A stretch of DNA of 64,000 nucleotides from Chelydra serpentina (lineage: Eukaryota > Chordata > Testudines > Chelydridae): the NCBI GenBank assembly GCA_037349315.1, contig JBAIAC010000001.1, forward strand, positions 32,426,001-32,490,000, given 5' to 3'. The translations under genes were made by a program, and so were the position numbers. The notes beneath the pieces were generated by a model that was given only the letters and a program-made list of their open reading frames with translations, was not told the origin of the DNA and did not search any database. Shown piece after piece: positions 22,855 to 34,135 of the stretch; the first letter of the stretch is position 1, and each line of letters starts with the position of its first letter.

Positions 22855-23648
22855 TGTAGCGAGGCGGTCTGGTCCCCAGCCGCCCCAGAGAGAGATGAGC
22901 CTCCCCGGACGCCCGAGTGGGCGGAGCTGGAGAATCCTGGCCCCGCTCCTCAAGGGTCAAGGGGTGGGACAGGAAGTATAAAAGCCGGCCCTCAGACTGC
23001 AGTTGAGCCCCAGCCATCGGAGAGGCCGGACGCCTGTGGTGCAGCTCCCCGCTGGGAGGCCCCGGCAACCAGCAGCCGACCAGAGGGCTGGCCTGGCCAG
23101 CCAAGCCTGCCACTTGCCCGCTACCCCGAGGAGCCGCTAGGCCTGCCGCTTGCCTGCTACCCCGAGGAGCCGCTAGGCCTGCCGCTTGCCTGCTACCCCG
23201 AGGAGCCGCTAGGCCTGCCGCTTGCCTGCTACCCCGAGGAGCCGCTAGGCCTGCCGCTTGCCTGCTACCCCGAGGTGCCGATGGTTTGTGACGTCTTGGA
23301 GGACGCCCCCCTGATCCAGGTACCCAGGGAGGGGGAATCTGGAAGTAGCCCGGGGGCAGCCAACTCTAGTCTGGCTGCAGCACTGCCAGAGCCAAGGTCA
23401 GTGTGTTGCGGCAGGATCCCCACTGACTCAGCAGCGGGTTTTCTGCCGCTGGTAGGGCCCCAGGCTGGGACGCAGTGGAGTGGGTGGGCCTGCGTCCCCC
23501 CTGCCACCCAACGTGTGGGTGGCAGTCTCCCCCTCTCCCAGGTTCCCCAGAGCCAGGACCTGGGCTTGCCACCACCAATATTGATTGCTCAGCCCCTCCT
23601 TAAGGGTCTGGTCCCCAGCCGCCCCAGACAGGGGCTGAAATGCCTACA
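22855..23648 (+). mobile_element. Solo LTR (inner level of the nest, 794 bp)
   Basis: It begins TGTAGCGAGG and ends ...ATGCCTACA, with TGTAG/CTACA terminal inverted repeats. It is flanked by a perfect 5-bp duplication GTGCC at 22850-22854 and 23649-23653. A TATA box GGAAGTATAAAAGCC lies at about 22973. It is GC-rich and includes a 36-bp minisatellite. The string GGTCTGGTCCCCAGCCGCCC appears near both ends. It sits inside one arm of the Penelope palindrome, so it is the youngest of the three. Confidence 0.9.
23113..23280 (+). repeat. 36-bp minisatellite, about 4.7 units
   Basis: The unit starts CTTGCCTGCTACCCCGAGGA and repeats at 23113, 23149, 23185, 23221 and 23257 with almost no change. It lies within the inner LTR. 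Confidence 0.93.
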
Positions 23649-24126
23649 GTGCCACAGGACTCTTTGTCGTTTGTTCTGTCTGTTATTACTTGGAATCACT
23701 TAAATTCTACTTTTTGTATTTACTAAAATAACTTTTTATTAATTAACCCAGAGTATGTATTAATACCCGGGAGCGCAAACAAGTGTGCATATCTCTCTAT
23801 CAGTGTTAGAGGGTGAACAATTTATGAGTTTATCCTGTATAAGCTTTATACAGGGTAAAATGGATTTATTTGGGGTTTGGACCCCATTGGGAGCTGGGCA
23901 TCTGAGTATTAGAGACAGGAACACTTCTTAAGCTGTTTTCAGTTAAGCCTGCGGCTTTTGGGGGACCTTGTTCAGATCTGGGTCTGGGTTTGTAGCAGGC
24001 TAGCGTGTCTGGCTCAAACCAGGCAGGGCACTGAGCCCCCAAGCTGGCAGGGAAAATGGGTTAGAAGTAGTCTCAGCACATGAGTTGGCAGTTCCCAAGG
24101 GGGTTTCTGTGATCCAATCCATCACA

Positions 24127-25102
24127 AATGCTCCATCTTTTGAAGAGGCAAAGAGAGAAGAACAGGTTATTTAGGTAGCAGTATGTTCGAATATGTAAAT
24201 GAACTAAAATGTAACACAACATCCGCTTTATCAAATTATAAATCATGACTTTCTAATTAACAATGTAAGATTGTTAGCACTGGATCATATCCATGGATGT
24301 GTGAGTAGGGGAATATTGAGTAGAAGAAAGAAGTGTGTGGAGCCAAGTTAACAGTACTGTCGGAAACCTTGCAAGCACTGATGCCCAAGTTAACATACAG
24401 CCACAGAATATTTAAAGATCAGTGACAGTTGGGCCAAGCAATCTAACAGTGAGAATGCTTGACATAGGGGTACAGTTCCCCTCATATCATTGACTCATTG
24501 GTGGCAAATAGAAATGTTGCATGCAAATTAACTGCAGGGGAAGAGTAGTGACTGGTTGAGTTACGTCCAGTGTCCCCACTTACAAGTTACCTGAGCTGTT
24601 GACCTGACCCTGTTGAAGCCTATTGTAATTAGATACAAAAATCATTAATAACTTAGCTTAATTACAACCTCATTTCCTCAAATATAGCCTATGCAAGAAA
24701 TTTCAGTCAACTATTCAGGAAGTTTGAAGAATGTGTGTTGTTCTGTTAAGATGATTGGAGACAATGAAAAGACTGACAAGGATGTTAAATTTCTTAAAGG
24801 ATTCAGTTCTTAATTTAAACTTTTCAATTAATTAATGGATTTACTTGAAAATTCTCCATTTATTCTGTACTCAAAAAATAAGTGTTGTACATTTGGGGAG
24901 GGTACACTGTATTTAAACAAAGGGGTTGAATCCCTGCTTTAATTGCAAAATAGAACTCAGCCTTAACTATGGAGTCACAACCAGCATTTCTGTACAGTAT
25001 CCAACACAGTAAGTGGGGCCTTTGATCTGGATTGGGCCCTCTGGGTGCTACTGTCATTAATTATAAAAATAATAACATTGAACTGGAACTTTTTTTTACT
25101 GA
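24127..25102. other. No gene recognised
   Basis: AT-rich DNA without recognised elements. Confidence 0.4.
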
Positions 25103-25110
25103 CCTTGGTT

Positions 25111-25256
25111 CAGAGCCGGCACTAGGCATAAGCCAACTAAGCAATTGCTTAGGACCCCGAGCAGCTCAAGGGGGCCCCCTATTTTCTTTTTATTGTGTGT
25201 TGTGGGGGGCAAAAATATTCCTGCTTAAGGCCCCCAATTGGCTAGCACTGCCTCTA
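25111..25256. mobile_element. Short hAT-type element (146 bp)
   Basis: The left end CAGAGCCGGCACTAGGCATA and the right end GCTAGCACTGCCTCTA are imperfect inverted repeats. Flanks CCTTGGTT (25103-25110) and CCTTGATT (25257-25264) match in 7 of 8 bases. The left end resembles that of the element at 20804. Confidence 0.7.
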
Positions 25257-25483
25257 CCTTGATTTGTCCACATTCTGTGTAGAATCTTTTCGCAGATCAT
25301 TCAGAAGGTAGATCAACGTGTTCTAGTATTTACTTCAAAGCTTAGGGACAAATCCTGTATGCCTTACACAAAAAACTCCCATTTGTTTGCAGTGGGAGTT
25401 TTCCCCATGTAAGGAGTGTGAAATTTGGCTCTTTGTATACAATTGTGTTAATTCTTAGTCTGATGCTTTTATGCTGGAAAGAG

Positions 25484-26655
25484 TACTCCTGAAGAGTACT
25501 CCTAAAATTCTGTGCACAGTATTTTAAAATTCTGCACATTTTTTTTTGTCAAATAAATGTGGAGGCTCCAGCATGGCATTGGAGAGCACAGGCCACTGTC
25601 TGCAGATAGGTGGGAGACATGGACTCAGTGGTGAGGCTGCACCCAACCCTGACACAGTGCAAGGACTGGACCTGCCCCAGAGACACCCCAGGGCCCTGCC
25701 CCTCTGTGCCAGGTGTGGGCAGGCAAGCTCAGCATGGCAGGATCCAAGTGTGGAGGGGCTTAGTGTGGGGGGATCGAGGTGTGGGTTGAGAGGGTTCTGT
25801 GTGGGACAATCTGGGTGCGGGCGGCTCAATGGGGAATCCAGGTGCAGGGGGGACCTGGATGCACAGGGGCTTGTTGGGGGATTCTGGGTGCAACGGTAAT
25901 GGGACTCTGCAGGGGGGTCCAGGTGAAAGGTGGTTGGGGCTCAGCAAAGGGGTCTGAGTGTGGGGGGGATAGAGCTCAGCAGGAGCATCTGGGGAGATCC
26001 GTGGGAGGGATCCAGATGCTGGGGGAGTGGGGCTCAGTGGGGTGTGGATCCAGGTACAGTTGGTTGGAGCTTGGTAGGGTGGGGATCTGGGTGGCTTGTT
26101 GGCGTGGTCCAGGTGCAGAGGGAGTGGGGCTCAACGGGTGGGTTCTGGGTGGGGCGTGAGGCTCAGTGGGAGGGTCTGGGTATGAGGGGGTCTGGATGCA
26201 CTGGGGTTGGGTAGATGGGGGAGTAGCGCCCTGTACAGTGATCCCTCCCCCTGCAGCTGAGGAGAGATGGATGCAGAAAGCGTGTGTGGGGGGGCAGTTT
26301 TCAGAGCTTTCTACAGCTGGGAGAGAAATCTGGGGATGGGTTTGACATGCCATGCAGGGGAAGATAAAGAGGAAGTCCCGTCCTCTCTAGCCCAGCTGCG
26401 ACTAGCAGCTGAGTCCAGCGCAGGGTAGGAGCCACCAGCTGGCTCTTCCCCAGTCCTGCCCCGTGTCCCACAGTGATTTACCTCTCTGCCAGCTGCCCTG
26501 GACACCCGAAACATACTGTTGGGGAGGGTCATATGACTGCTTTTGCTTCCCTTTGCTTCCCTGTCAGAAAGTCATTTTTCTGTGGGGAAGCAAAGAAATC
26601 TGTGGGGGACATAAATTCTATGCATGTGCAGTGGTGCAGAATTCTCCCAGGAGTA
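25484..26655. mobile_element. Inverted-repeat element with degenerate tandem interior (about 1.17 kb)
   Basis: The left end TACTCCTAAAATTCTGTGCA (preceded by an extra TACTCCTGAAGAG) pairs with the right end GTGCAGAATTCTCCCAGGAG TA. AAAGAG flanks both sides (25478-25483 and 26656-26661). The interior has many GGGATCCAGGTG/GGGGCTCAG(T/C)GGG units in tandem, degenerate order, so every frame is open for long stretches without meaning. The right subterminal region has GGAAGCAAAG repeats. Family not named with certainty. Confidence 0.65.
25690..26230 (+). repeat. Degenerate G-rich tandem repeat
   Basis: Irregular units of roughly 30-45 bases, such as GGGGGGATCCAGGTG-like and GGGGCTCAGTGGG-like words, fill this stretch inside the inverted-repeat element. 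Overlapping ORFs on both strands (for example 25779-26159 and 25976-26353) are artefacts of this composition. Confidence 0.7.
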
Positions 26656-26661
26656 AAAGAG

Positions 26662-29573
26662 ACACAAGGGGAAGATAATACTGTAAGGCTAAGTGTGACC
26701 ATATCCAGAATACACTGCAAAGTACACCTTTTTGCAGACGCCTCAGCACAATAACTGAAGTTGTGGAACTGCGACAACTGTGAAGAACAGGAAAGGAAGG
26801 AAGATCAGTAAGATCCCAAACCTAGAAGAGGCTAAAAGCAGATTCACTTAAGGGCAGCTCTGTGATTCACCATTATTGTATTGAGCACTCAGATACTGTG
26901 TTGATAGGTACTCTACAAATTCCTAGAGTAGATGGATTGGGCGTTTCCTAATCTTGATGCTGTTTGTATTGGCTTTTTAACATCTGGAAGCTAATATCCA
27001 GCTATTCCCTGACTTCATGGGGTATTTTTGGTCATTAGGAGCAGATGTTGGCTGTAGTTGCTGTCAATATACTTCTGTTTGTTTTTCTTTGATATCCTAG
27101 TGTAGTAGATTAAACTGAGCAATTTGGCAACCTCTCAGGTTTTCAAATAAGCTTTATTAAGTTGGAGACCCTTTGCATCTCTCATGGTGCCAGACCATCA
27201 GACCTGTCTATACATGGTCCCTTCCTCTTAGACAAGAAAGAAACATTTTTTCTTATCTTAGCTTATCACTTTATCTATAAACAAAAAATGCACAAGAATA
27301 TTTTTGCTTTTTTTCCTTTATGCAAAGTTGGTAGGGTCTTTAGACTAAATAAATTACATCTACTTTTGGAGTCTGATAAATCTTATCAGGAAGATAATTC
27401 TTCCCTAATTAATTTATCCCTTATATTGCTCCCTTTGAATTTATTGTAAGAGGAGTTTGAAATGTGGAAAAACAGTTTATGAGATGTATAAATCTAGGGC
27501 AAGTCTTTATAAACTACAGTTGCTGAAAGGAAAAAGAGAAATTTGGCATTCCTGAATCTAGAGATTTTTATAATCTGTCCTGTCAAATGCAGACTGTTGA
27601 GTCCTAGTTCAATTGGCCATATGAATATTGTAGTAAAAGGTAGGCTGAATACTTATCTAGTTTCTAATTGTAACTACTTTTGGGTGATTGTTTCCAATTA
27701 TCTATGTTTTACACAAAAGTGAAAATACAAAGTAATGACCATAACTTCTGCCTTGGGTATTTATATCTTGTCAATCACCATAGAATGTAGAAGCTGATAT
27801 ACAGTGGGTAGCAAAGTACTTGTTTTCCAGGAATATTTTGGGGCAGTTTACCATAATTAATCTGAAATGAAGTTAAAAATGGCAAAAAATTAGTCTTTAA
27901 GTCTTTACCCCCAAGGTGAACTTGGACAAATAAAACATATAACTAATATACCCAGTAAAATCAATATAGACTTTAAAATGTATACATGAAATTAAGAAAA
28001 GAAAAGCGTAATACATATCTATATACCTACATATATATTATCTCAGGGAGGTCTGGGCAAAAAACCAAAACTTGCATTTATATCTCAGACATTCCCTCCT
28101 CAAGGTCTTATTTAACAAACAGTATGAATCTCTGCTGGTAAGTAGTGAAGGAACGTTTGCCATGTATTAATAAAAAAACCATTAGCCATATTTTCATATA
28201 CAAATAGTTCCATCAAACTATACCACCTTAGCAGTAATGAAATCCAGATGACCATAGTTCAAGGGAATGCTCTTTGTTTGTTGCATTAAAACTCTGTCTC
28301 TCTTCAAACAAAACCAAGACCAGAAACCTTCAAATACATACTCTCATATCCTGTAAATTATCTAAATTCATTAATAAAAAATGTCTCAGTTGATCATGGA
28401 AGTGGGATGACACATAGCTCCATTTGTCCTTCACAATATACAGCAATATCACTGTTCTCCTGATTGTCCAGTGCTTGGTCAAAATCAGTTTATGGATGAA
28501 GAACAGTTGGTTGAAGTTACATTCAAATATGACAGGTTATTGTGGTTGGCAGACGAGATTCCAGCCACAGTGCAGTCTCCTGGTCAAATCAGTTTGCAGT
28601 TTGGGAATGCTCCTGGATTCATGAGTGATGTGTTCTGCCATTGACAGCTAACTAGGAGACTGTGTGCCATCATTTGGACTCTTGGATTCATCACTGACCA
28701 AAACTCTCACATAGCAATGTCCACATTCTATCATCTACATTTACCTAGGAGAGTGCATCCTAACTTGTCAAAAGGTGATCCAGCCTAATTAATATGTGCC
28801 TTGACTCCCTCTTAGTGGGACAACAGCAGTGTAGTCTACCTGAGCATGAAACAGTTATTCCAGGGTAAATTACAAGTAGTACAGAGTTCAGCAGTGCACC
28901 TCCACAGCAACACAGGGTTCTGGAAGTATGCAAGGTCCGTTGTCATCTCACTACACTGAGTCCCCCTAAAATACTGTGTTGAATTCAAGTCTCAGTCCTA
29001 TCTTCAAGATTTTTAAGGGGTCTGGGCCCAGACTTACCTTAAAGATTGCCTAAAGTTCCAGAATGAGGACCATCATCAAGAACTCTGCTCCTCTGGTATC
29101 TCCCCATATACAGTGTCTGTCAAACTCGCTTCACACAGGCTATTGAATGGCTATCATGTGCTGCTTATTTTAGTCACCACCAAGTGACTGGATTCAGGCT
29201 GGGTTGGATTAGAGATTAAAGATTCTCTATAGCCCATTACCAACTCTTCATTTTCACTTAAATAGTATGGTGATAGGCACCCTGAAAGTATGTACGTAAT
29301 AATAAACTTTGTTAGAATCTAATGGTAACTCTGATATTTAATTATGGAATGAGTCAGAACATCATTGTTTTCTATTCAGGTCATGAAAATCTTGAAACTC
29401 CATCTGATCTAAAATAAATTTGTTTGAGCCTGATCCAAATGCCCACCGAAGATGATTGAAACATTCCCATTGCCTACAATGGGCATTGGATCAGGTTCTT
29501 CATGAAGCTATAAGAGATAACCATGGAAAAGGTACTGTATGCAACATATGTTATCTATTCCTTCATTTTTTAG
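26662..29573. other. Intronic DNA upstream of the KIF6 P-loop exon
   Basis: An old repeat tail lies at 26877-26935 (TATTGAGCACTCAGATACTG). Around 28.75-29.2 kb a weak non-LTR reverse-transcriptase-like text can be read but is very decayed. A palindrome with GCCCACCGAAG and CAATGGGCATTGGATCAGG is at 29427-29500. The preceding KIF6 exon was not identified. Confidence 0.4.
28750..29200 (+). repeat. Possible LINE remnant (very decayed)
   Basis: The stretch can be read as a broken C-terminal LINE protein (words such as VVQSSAVHLHS and SLH-stop-VPLKYCVEFKSQ, like the 'LQLVQNAAARLL...LHWLPV..RI.FKILL' region of L2/Rex1 types). Stops and shifts are frequent. This is a weak call. Confidence 0.3.
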
Positions 29574-29721
29574 TGCTCTAGCAGGATATAATGGCACTAT
29601 CTTTGCATATGGACAGACGGGCAGTGGCAAGACTTTTACCATCACTGGGGGAGCAGAGCGTTATAGTGATCGAGGCATCATTCCCAGGACTCTGTCTTAC
29701 ATTTTTCAGCAGTTGGAGAAG
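29574..29721 (+). CDS. KIF6: KIF6 exon with kinesin P-loop (partial gene)
   Basis: This internal exon encodes the ATP-binding part of a kinesin-9 family motor domain. The translation runs [20 protein letters not shown] and continues with [14 protein letters not shown] and [15 protein letters not shown], so the Walker A loop GQTGSGKT is intact. KIF9, the paralogue, has a clearly different sequence after the P-loop as I recall it, so KIF6 is preferred. The acceptor is a T-rich tract ending in TAG at 29571-29573 and the donor is AAG/gtacag after 29721. The exon begins with one base that completes a split codon and ends on a codon boundary. An ATG at 29539 lies in the intron and is not a start. 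KIF6 is a microtubule motor linked to ciliated cells such as ependyma. The phase matches the next exon exactly. Confidence 0.95.
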
Positions 29722-31659
29722 GTACAGATCTTTGTCATTTCATTTTCTTTAAAAAAAAAAATCTGATTTACTAATACTGCATTGAATCATGGGAAACGAT
29801 CTTAGTGGTAATGTTACAATAATTCCTGACTTAAACCCACCAAACGAAAGAAAATGCATATTAGCGTGAAAGCTAGCCTGACACTGTAGCCTTACCATAA
29901 AGTCATCACAAGTGTGGATGACCAGGTTGTTGCCAGGCACTGAAAAATAGTGGACACCACTGGAATTATTCCAATTTCTTATTGTTTGAGTGTACCACAT
30001 TCAGTCTCGCCAGAATGGTGTTTGATCAAATATTTGGCTGTGTCATCATCCACTGTATTATGCCTATGATAAGTGTTGCAATGCACAGATGAAGTATGAA
30101 AATTCATAATCCTATATAACCTTAGGCCAAGAAGAGCAAATAAAAGATGGACCATCAACCAGTATTTTCACCCTTCATTTGAATTACCTTGCTTTTTGTG
30201 TGTTTGAGTGAAGCTCATAATATTAACTTTATGCAGTATTTGTAAAATTCATAATACAACTTGATTTTCCTGGATAAACTTTATTGAAGGTCTTAAAAAA
30301 ATCAGGTTATTTACTTAACAGGATTATTTTACTACATTGTACTAATCGTGTTAATTGCATGGTCACAGAATAGTATGACCACTTAAATATCACAGATCCA
30401 TAATCACAACTATTTAGTAAAATATTGTGGGAAAACAGTTTCAGATTTCAATATCTCAGCCAGTTTAATTTTTCAAAAGCAAAGACATCCAAACCACAAT
30501 AATCCTTTTTGTATGTGTGTCTCTTCTTTAACGTTATATATGTATGTAATACTCATATTAGCATGTATAAGTATAAGAGGCTCATTCGCTGACTGAAGTC
30601 TGGCATAGAGTGGGCAGACATTATGCAAGTTTCTCAGCATAGCTACACATGTATGCCACATGAACAAGTAAAGCTGTAAATAGTAAAAACATGTGATGAA
30701 AGTTTTTGCCCATAATGCGTTTTTCTCATGATGCACTTATATGCCATCTGTTACATATTTAACTTTTTAATAGTGTCTTTAGATCTGCTTTAAAAAGGTA
30801 TCTAGACCTAAAAGACTAGTTAAAAATTGTCTATAGAATACTTTCAAAGGTAGTAAATTGTACTCATAGGGCCAGTTTTGCAGATGTTCCACATGTAGCA
30901 CTTCTGTTGAAGCTAGTGGAAGTTCTTTGTGTGAAGAGACCTTGGATTTGGTTTCAGTGTAAGACCAAAATGTGGTTATAAAAAGTGGTTAATATTAAAT
31001 AATGAAAGGTTTACCCACAATTTCTCCATCTCTTCCCTGTGCCCTTACTTTGGAGTCTCCTTCTGATTCACCACTCCTACTCTACCTCTTTTTCTAACCT
31101 TACCTGTTATTCCATTTCTGAGTTTTTCCTGAGCAGAGGCTGCCCCTAATAATAATTCTCAGACAAAAACTACATTAAGATGGAGTTACATCTGAGAGCT
31201 CATATTAGATAGTTAAGGTAAAATACATTACAGAAATGTTGTAGTTATTTGAAAACCTAGTGTTTATAAATCCAGTTAATTCAGAGTTAAGGTTAAATTT
31301 AAAAGACATCTAGCCATGTCAAGGTATTGAAATGTGGTTGGGCCACCCAAGTAACATTACCTTAGCCCTGTAGTGACAACATGAAGGGACGAAAAGAAGC
31401 AATCTAATATGTCTTTAAAAATCAGCACAATATAATCTGTGGTTACAAAAACTTAATCATATAGTTTTGCATGGTGTCACTGCAGAGTGAAGGTTGTTTG
31501 GGTGCCCAAACTGCATTTCTGTTTGGATTTCTTTTAAATTTAACCTTAACTGAATTTCCTGGGTTTATAACAGTGTTGTTTAGGGATTAAGTACAACGTC
31601 CATGTAACGTGTCAATGTAAACTATTTATATTGTTATTTATATTGTGGTAGCAACTAGA

Positions 31660-31740
31660 GTCCTCAATCAGGTAGCAGACTCCCACTCTACTAGGCTCTG
31701 TACAACCATAACACAAGGGCAGCCCACACCATGAGGAGTT
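31660..31740 (+). repeat. Old LINE-tail-like repeat
   Basis: CTAGGCTCTGTACAACCATA, GGGCAGCCCACACCATGAGG and AGTTTACAATC follow the pattern 'ctaggcactgtacaaacac ... gagcttacaatc' of an ancient amniote repeat. Confidence 0.55.
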
Positions 31741-32635
31741 TACAATCACAGTCAATGTACTCTATAAATGATATGTACTTTCAACTGTCATTTAATCTTA
31801 GTGTAGCATTTTCTGGAAATATACATGGGTTTCTAAATTTAAAATTTCATATAGGATCACTAAACAAGAAATTCAAAGAATGTTACCAAGTGATATTTTC
31901 AATGATTTTAAGATCTTAACCTTAAATATTTTTTTAAAATTTAATTTTTATGGCCAGTTCCACCAGTATGCTTGGCTACTTATGCACAGGGGAGCAGTGC
32001 ATGGCAGCGACAGCATATTTGCCAGTCCAGCTGGGTTTACAGCTGCTTTGTTTTTGCTAGTGCATCACAAAGAAGCTGGAGTGTATACCCTAGTTTTCCC
32101 CTGCCTCCTTCACTCCCAGCTTTCCCCTGCACATGCATGTGGACAGTTCTTGTGGAATTCTCTGTAAAAGAGCATTATTCTTCATCCTCTGCTGAAGAAG
32201 AAACATTCATTTATGAAGAATAACGGGCTCATTCATCTGCCCATAATTAAAAATCTTCCATTGTAGTGTATGCACAAGATTTTAGTGAGTTTAAATGACA
32301 TGGGAGGTTTGACGCATCTGCGTTGTACTGTTGTTAAGTTCATTCAGGACAATAACAACAACAGTCTGACAGTAATGCCTACATTTTTTAAAGAAGCCAT
32401 TTTGAAATTAATTTTAACTCCTACGTTATTTAAGTGATTTACTTGTAAATTCCTAGAAATACCATTCTATATTTAAAAAGTAAATGCTGTAATTTTGGGG
32501 GGACTAAATGCTGTATTTTTCATATATCGAGGTTGAGTCCTTGCTTTTAAGTGCAAAAACACTACTCAGTCTTAATTATAGAGTACAACTGGTATCTCTA
32601 ATAATTCTTGCCAATATTTAGTTCTTTTATACTAC

Positions 32636-32722
32636 TTTTCATCCATAGATCTTAAAATGCTTTACGAAGGAGGTTAAGCACCGTTATCTGCATGTTACAG
32701 ATGAGGAAACGTGGTCACTTAT
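32636..32722 (+). repeat. MIR/CORE-SINE-like fragment
   Basis: GATCTTAAAATGCTTTACGA, AGGTTAAGCACCGTTATCTG and ACAGATGAGGAAACGTGG match the order of a MIR- or L2-like tail. Confidence 0.55.
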
Positions 32723-33295
32723 GAATTATGCAAGATACTCTTCTGGTTAATGGTGGGTTTGTGGGAAATCAGTAGGTTGGAAACCTTGCAATATATTTCA
32801 CTTGTGACCAAAGAAAGTTGGAAGCTTGCCTCCATAGCCAAAGGCATTATGCCACCTGTTTGTATTTTAGTAAGAGAAAAATTGCCAAATTTAATTCTTG
32901 TTAATTTTGGTACTTTTTAAAAAATCTTGCCTGACCTTTTATGCCATAGATCAGCCTTGCATACATTTTTACAGCGGAGTTAAAAAAGCTTAAAATGCTA
33001 GGTATATAGTATAATGGAAATGCTGACTGATTAACTTAGGGAAATGAATGTCAATAATGCCTGAAGCTCTTGAATCTCTATGGCAGTTCTGAAGGGGGCT
33101 TCCTAATTTTCTGAGTGTGAAATTCATACCTCACTTCACAAAGCATCAATATTCAGTCTTTTTGCAGGGAACCAAGTACGTGTGGGTGGAAATAGATTCC
33201 AAAACCCTGCTAGTGGGCCAGTTCCTCCAATTTGCAAGCTTGCAGTGTGCTACCCCTCCACACCTACTATTCCAGCCTAGGATGAGTTTTGGACC

Positions 33296-33689
33296 TGTAA
33301 CAGGGTGTAGCAGGGCCCCCTTGGTCCTGCCTCTGCTCTGTTCCAAAAATCACTCAGAGACCTTCTGGCTCAGTAGTCACCGGTGCAGTTTATTTACACA
33401 GTGCAAACCCCCCACCTCTCACCACATTGCTGGGGGTCCCAGCCTTAGGGGCTTTTCTTTCTTGTAGCCAGGAGGGGAGAGCAACCCCTCTCTTTCCACT
33501 CTCTGGCTTCTTCCCCTCCCCCCTTGCTTCCTTCCTTCTTCTGTGCCTGTATATAGCCCCAGGCTAATAGCTCTTCCAGTTTTGCCAATCAGGCTCAGGT
33601 TCCTCTAGTCAGCTCCAATTCACCTCCCTTACTTGGAGCTGGAGTGACAGGGGGCTTGCTCAGCAGTTCCTGGTCAGCACCCTGTCACA
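33296..33689 (-). mobile_element. Solo LTR on the minus strand (394 bp)
   Basis: On the + strand it begins TGTAACAGGGTG and ends CACCCTGTCACA, giving a 12-bp terminal inverted repeat with one mismatch. Flanks are GGACC (33291-33295) and GAACC (33690-33694). Read on the minus strand it has a TATA-like CTATATAC at about 33549-33556 and an AATAAA signal within AAATAAACTGCACC at about 33388-33395, so the LTR is in reverse to KIF6. Confidence 0.85.
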
Positions 33690-34135
33690 GAACCAAAGTA
33701 ATCCCATAAATGTTGATTCAGTAGCTCCTCCCACAACTGTGCTAGCCCACTTGGGCCTGGCATAAAGCCCTACTCTGTGACAAGCAAAGAGTACAGTACC
33801 CCTCCAAGTCTGCATGGCTGCTCAGCCTGTTCCTCCCCCTCTCACAGAGGAGGGCCATTGTGGGACTTAAGTGTTGCAGTGGGCCTTGTATGGACCCTAT
33901 TCATCTGGGTGAAGTTTTTCTCCTTAAAAAAGGAGATTAGTGTCCCAACACCTGTGTGCTTCATTAGAGATGCAAAAACAATCTGGAAAAGTCTTGAGTG
34001 GCTTAAATCTTTCTTTTTCATTCTCTCATCTTAACTAAAATGATTTAGTTGGAAAAGTTGTTATTATATGGTTTAGACAAGAAATTAAAATTATGTGTTC
34101 CACCAGCAAGCAACAGGTTTCTTTTCATTCTATAC

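Larger units (their letters stand above)
22660..23669. mobile_element. Penelope-derived palindromic insertion (middle level of the nest)
   Basis: Two copies of the Penelope terminal segment are joined in inverted orientation. The left arm runs from CGACAAAGAGTCCTGTGGCA (22701) to the centre near 22787-22793, and the right arm mirrors it through 22854 and, after the inner LTR, ends CTCTTTGTCG at 23669. The host site is duplicated as TTTGTTCTGTCT (12 bp) at 22648-22659 and 23670-23681. The arms are nearly identical, giving a hairpin of roughly 100 bp per arm once the LTR is removed. Confidence 0.85.
21936..24126 (+). mobile_element. Solo LTR (outer level of a nested insertion)
   Basis: The ends are TGTGATGTTGCAATC at 21936 and ...CCAATCCATCACA at 24126, so TGTGATG and CATCACA form a 7-bp terminal inverted repeat with the TG...CA required of LTRs. 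Flanks AGTGC and AATGC differ at one base, a plausible 5-bp target duplication. A TATA-like GATATATAAGGG lies near 22408. Without the inner insertion (22660-23681) the LTR is about 1.2 kb. The family resembles the LTR near 48.5 kb in the order of short words, but I cannot name it. No internal retroviral genes flank it. Confidence 0.78.

Noticed and set aside
23113..23280. Possible CRISPR array
   Set aside because: The 36-bp units are contiguous with no unique spacers, and the context is a vertebrate LTR.
23275..23703. 142-residue ORF on the + strand
   Set aside because: It spans the inner LTR, its target duplication and the Penelope arm, so it cannot be one gene.
25546..26353. Several overlapping ORFs, glycine- or proline-rich
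   Set aside because: They are readings of the degenerate G-rich tandem repeat, open in opposite strands at once.
29539..29573. Start codon upstream of the P-loop exon
   Set aside because: The ATG is in the intron; the TAG acceptor and phase with the next exon show that coding begins at 29574.
33117..33467. 116-residue ORF
   Set aside because: It runs from unique DNA into the solo LTR at 33296, so it is not a gene.
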